Positions 6,801 to 8,274 of a DNA stretch of 8,274 nucleotides are shown here, piece after piece. The notes under the pieces were generated by a model. The model was not told where the DNA came from. It saw nothing but the letters and a program-made list of their open reading frames with translations, and ran no database searches. The DNA is taken from assembly GCA_027858595.1 (NCBI GenBank), contig JAQICK010000469.1, positions 1 through 8,274 on the forward strand, given 5' to 3'. Position 1 is the stretch's first letter; each line of letters begins with the position of its first letter. The position numbers and the translations under genes are program-made. Source of the stretch: Melioribacteraceae bacterium. Lineage in GTDB: Bacteria; Bacteroidota; Ignavibacteria; Ignavibacteriales; Melioribacteraceae.

Positions 6801-8098
6801 CGGATGTTGTAAATTCCAAAATATTCTCCATTAATAAAAACGACAGCAGGTCTGTAAGACTGTTTATCAATATCCATTTCGTCAGTAAGCAATTCCTGCA
6901 TCATCCCATCTCGGAACATTGTATGTCTGAATTCAGGGTAACCTCCATTACGTAAAATAAGAGATGTAAATTCATTAATTGGCTTGAAAGGAAATATTTT
7001 GTGTTGAATTAGTGGGTCACCATATTTATCTCGTGCAAAAATTCTGAATGATTTTTGCAGAGTATTTCTGCGTGCTCCATTTATTGCAATTCCGGCATTC
7101 ATTGAAAAAGTCAACTTTTTGTCATCTTCAAAAAATTCGATATGAGTTGGACGCTCCCAATCTTGCCAATAATTTGCATTTACTCCCCATAATAAAAGTC
7201 CGTTAGAACCCATTGTGTAAATACCAATATTGTCATCCCATAAGTTTTTCGGATCTGTTGAAATGGAAAAAACTGGAAGCGAAGTTTTTTCATCAATAAA
7301 ATAAGTCTTTGTAACTACTTTACTTGGAAGAAATCCCTCCTTAAAAGCTCTTGCTTTTACTACAATTGTGCTGTCAACTATAAATGGTGCTTCATACAAA
7401 TTTGAATTTATGTCAGGCACTGAACCATTAAAAGTATATCTTATTTCAAGGTTCGGCTCAGATGATGATAGTACAATTGTCTGTGATCCAGAATAAAAGC
7501 CTCCTTTTAAAGAGTATTCTGGTATTCCTGTAAATTCTTGTCTATCACTCTGCCAAGTTTGATTTTTCTTACCAGGTGTAGGTGTGCCAAAATACTTTAA
7601 TCCATCAGTAGTTTTACCGAATGAAACATCATTCTCTTGCTCTAGGAAAAGGAGGTTGTCAATCTGCTCCTGATCTGGCGAAAAAAGACCAAGCCACTCA
7701 CCCTCTTTACTAAGCTTGAAATTTGTGTGGAGTTCCCTATCATTTAAATCCTTACCATCTGCCCAAATTATCATTCCAGTATTTGAGGCTAATTCTGTAC
7801 CGTTGGGTATTTGCCATTTTGTTGTTTCAAGAGAGTCGTCTGTCAGGTAATATCCACCCAATTGAATAGGCATATCAGTATTATTAAATAATTCAATCCA
7901 ATCTCTATACAATCCAAAGTCCTGATCAGGTAAAATTGTAGTATTAGAAGTTAAGATTTCATTAATTATTACTGTACTTTCATCAATGAAACTGTTGTTT
8001 ATATTGATGAAAGTGTTGCCACTTTCTTGAGCGAAAATAATAATTTGTGCTTGTTGAAAGAGTAGAAATGTACTTCCCCAGATACCCAGAAACTTCAT
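3887..8098 (-). CDS. Giant T9SS-secreted CotH-kinase-fold multidomain protein
   Basis: Secreted protein of 1,403 residues from the ATG at 8098, chosen because MKFLGIWGSTFLLFQQAQ then IIIFAQ reads as a signal peptide cut near residue 23. Domains in order: lamin-tail domain (about 43-178; VIINEIL, DWIELFN); chitobiase/hexosaminidase C-terminal-like domain (196-268; GFYSGSQTIVLSS, IRYTFNGSVPD); CotH kinase-like domain (about 274-630); Gly/Trp bacterial repeat domain (681-760; GYGFAGWEG); parallel beta-helix (about 765-1110), closing with SPAIDSGDPDSPLDPDGSRT (1115-1134); second lamin-tail domain (1149-1300; INEINYHS, DWVELYN); T9SS type A sorting domain (1318-1403; QNYPNPFN, FDLLGR, GVYFYRLQ). 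In the kinase-like part Asp513 and Asn518 (NIDWPANNIKYW) and Asp537 (WMMFDVEAGF) have the spacing of the catalytic Asp, Asn and metal-binding Asp of protein kinases, so it may be active. A surface or extracellular role is inferred; the substrate is unknown. No Shine-Dalgarno site precedes the chosen start. Confidence 0.9.
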   Translation of the reverse strand: MKFLGIWGSTFLLFQQAQIIIFAQESGNTFININNSFIDESTVIINEILTSNTTILPDQDFGLYRDWIELFNNTDMPIQLGGYYLTDDSLETTKWQIPNGTELASNTGMIIWADGKDLNDRELHTNFKLSKEGEWLGLFSPDQEQIDNLLFLEQENDVSFGKTTDGLKYFGTPTPGKKNQTWQSDRQEFTGIPEYSLKGGFYSGSQTIVLSSSEPNLEIRYTFNGSVPDINSNLYEAPFIVDSTIVVKARAFKEGFLPSKVVTKTYFIDEKTSLPVFSISTDPKNLWDDNIGIYTMGSNGLLLWGVNANYWQDWERPTHIEFFEDDKKLTFSMNAGIAINGARRNTLQKSFRIFARDKYGDPLIQHKIFPFKPINEFTSLILRNGGYPEFRHTMFRDGMMQELLTDEMDIDKQSYRPAVVFINGEYFGIYNIREKQNEDYLYYNHGVDPTNIDLLEKNQTIVEGDRDHYKSMFEYINIFNISDPAVYDSVKSLMDVEEYINYQISEIYFANIDWPANNIKYWRPKTPGGKWRWMMFDVEAGFQLWGKYDHNSIEFATDSVSTEWNNAPWSTFLLRTLLKNNEFKNEFVQKFALHLNTTFKPERVKNFIDSLKGKIAGEIPAHIERWAIGCSQSNPESYDGCTFPSVAAWESNVEIMNVFAENRPEYITGFINDKFGLFGLANITFKTEEMHGGTIKVFNKAVTNSEAVTKFYKNIPIEIEAVPAAGYGFAGWEGVSGIDSSSAIITVNSDTIITALFTPLSEIVIPSLISENLTLKNLGVPYSSNGDIIIDTAATLTVEKGIEIQMPDNGSIYVFGKLLINGTNDEPITISPKFEEEQKRWGAICFDNANGKSVLQHVKIIGATLGKHPINQKAAISSYNSDIVLDFIEMENVDFPIFIQFGSVSLTNSKITTDVTSDFINVKLADAIVENCNLLGNDAIDTDAIDYDGVIDGIIRGNKIYNFSGYNSDGIDLGEGAENILVEKNFIHDCQDKGISIGQASSAIITNNVIINCDFGIGAKDSNSYALVDHNTFFNNNVGVAAFEKTSGRGGATLDVINTIIANSNNVPYSFDNHSNIDFSYSINNNESLPGDTNITADPLFTNPQQNDFRILLGSPAIDSGDPDSPLDPDGSRTNIGAYFYDFDGKTNIVINEINYHSMDNFNPMDWVELYNPKDTAIDLSNWIFKDSKEDHIFKIPNNTNIEKNEHIILCEDTTQFRLFFQETGAYLGNLNFALSNSGETIRLFDNIGNLIDFVTYSDSLPWATEPDGSGATLGLLSYELDNSLAENWCGTLANGTPGYKNIFLDTSDTIETTPTKYVLSQNYPNPFNSKTAFEFELPQNDFVTIEVFDLLGRMVATVTEKEYTTGVFKEYFNAQHLASGVYFYRLQTQNGVIINKKMVLLK

Positions 8099-8274
8099 AT
8101 TTATTGTGTTGTGTTCAAAAATGGTAAATTCTAATTTAATCATTGAAATTGCAAGAAAAAAGGCAAATAACGAGAACGACAAAATTCTATATGTCGTTTG
8201 TGTAGTCAGCAATTCAGAGCGAACTTTAAATTCATAAAAAACAATGATTTATACACAAAGCAAAAGATATTTTT
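8099..8274 (-). promoter_or_regulatory. AT-rich leader/promoter region of the CotH gene
   Basis: The reading frame of the CotH gene stays open upstream to a TTG at 8212, with ATG codons at 8143 and 8098. The stretch from TTG would encode a second hydrophobic segment (ILSFSLFAFFLAIS), but the usual-looking signal peptide starts at 8098, so this region is treated as leader. On the minus strand, TTTGC...TATAAAT and later TTTTTTAT around 8230-8270 are promoter-like but not decisive. Confidence 0.3.
8175..8198. repeat. Inverted repeat upstream of the CotH gene
   Basis: AACGACA (8175-8181) and TGTCGTT (8192-8198) are perfect 7-base inverted arms with a 10-base AT-rich spacer, about 77-100 bases upstream of the chosen start. 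It could be an operator or a leader hairpin. One such repeat in a stretch this long could also occur by chance. Confidence 0.35.

Noticed and set aside
6628..6955. Open frames within the CotH kinase-like domain on both strands
   Set aside because: Shadow frames over conserved kinase-like residues (INGEYFGIYNIREKQNEDYL); the products are Ile-rich and not protein-like.
1..8274. CRISPR array, tRNA/rRNA genes, insertion sequence or a new defence system
   Set aside because: No spaced direct repeats, cloverleaf-like segments, transposase motifs, or nuclease/helicase/toxin signatures were seen on either strand.

Overview
The window is AT-rich chromosomal DNA that most resembles the Ignavibacteria/Chlorobi/Bacteroidetes side of the tree. 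The best evidence is the 1,403-residue secreted protein on the minus strand, which ends in a type IX secretion (T9SS) sorting domain with the QNYPNPFN...FDLLGR...GVYFYRL signature common in Ignavibacteria. A DUF4249-like remnant and a lipoprotein with a sugar-binding-like fold fit the same group. Shine-Dalgarno-like sites precede two genes (GGAGA and AAGGAA), which suits Ignavibacteria better than classical Bacteroidetes. The lineage is an inference from protein style, not from a marker gene.

Layout. Positions 3-2132 (plus strand) hold two tightly spaced genes: the 3' part of an alpha/beta-hydrolase lipoprotein cut by the window edge, then a complete acetyl-CoA acetyltransferase-type thiolase. 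A strong hairpin with T tracts on both sides (2137-2171) ends this unit and also serves the convergent minus-strand gene. Positions 2184-3592 (minus strand) hold an intact small lipoprotein with a Gly/Met/Gln-rich tail. Directly upstream of it, 11 bases away, is a decayed DUF4249-like gene: its N-terminal part is missing and an in-frame TAA at 3212-3214 splits the rest, yet the frame stays open and family-like on both sides of that stop. Positions 3593-3886 contain no intact gene, only a start-less open frame on the plus strand (3612-3830) that looks like an unidentified remnant. Positions 3887-8098 (minus strand) are one giant gene for a secreted CotH-kinase-fold protein. Positions 8099-8274 are its AT-rich leader, with a small inverted repeat.

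Function. The plus-strand pair probably serves acyl-CoA or ester metabolism. The minus-strand genes all concern the cell envelope or surface: a T9SS-exported multidomain protein, a relic of a SusD-like/TonB-associated lipoprotein family, and a second lipoprotein. No intact mobile element, CRISPR array, tRNA or rRNA was seen. The most noteworthy items are the architecture of the CotH protein (lamin-tail, chitobiase-like, CotH kinase, repeat, beta-helix, lamin-tail, T9SS tail) and the decay zone at 3008-3886.
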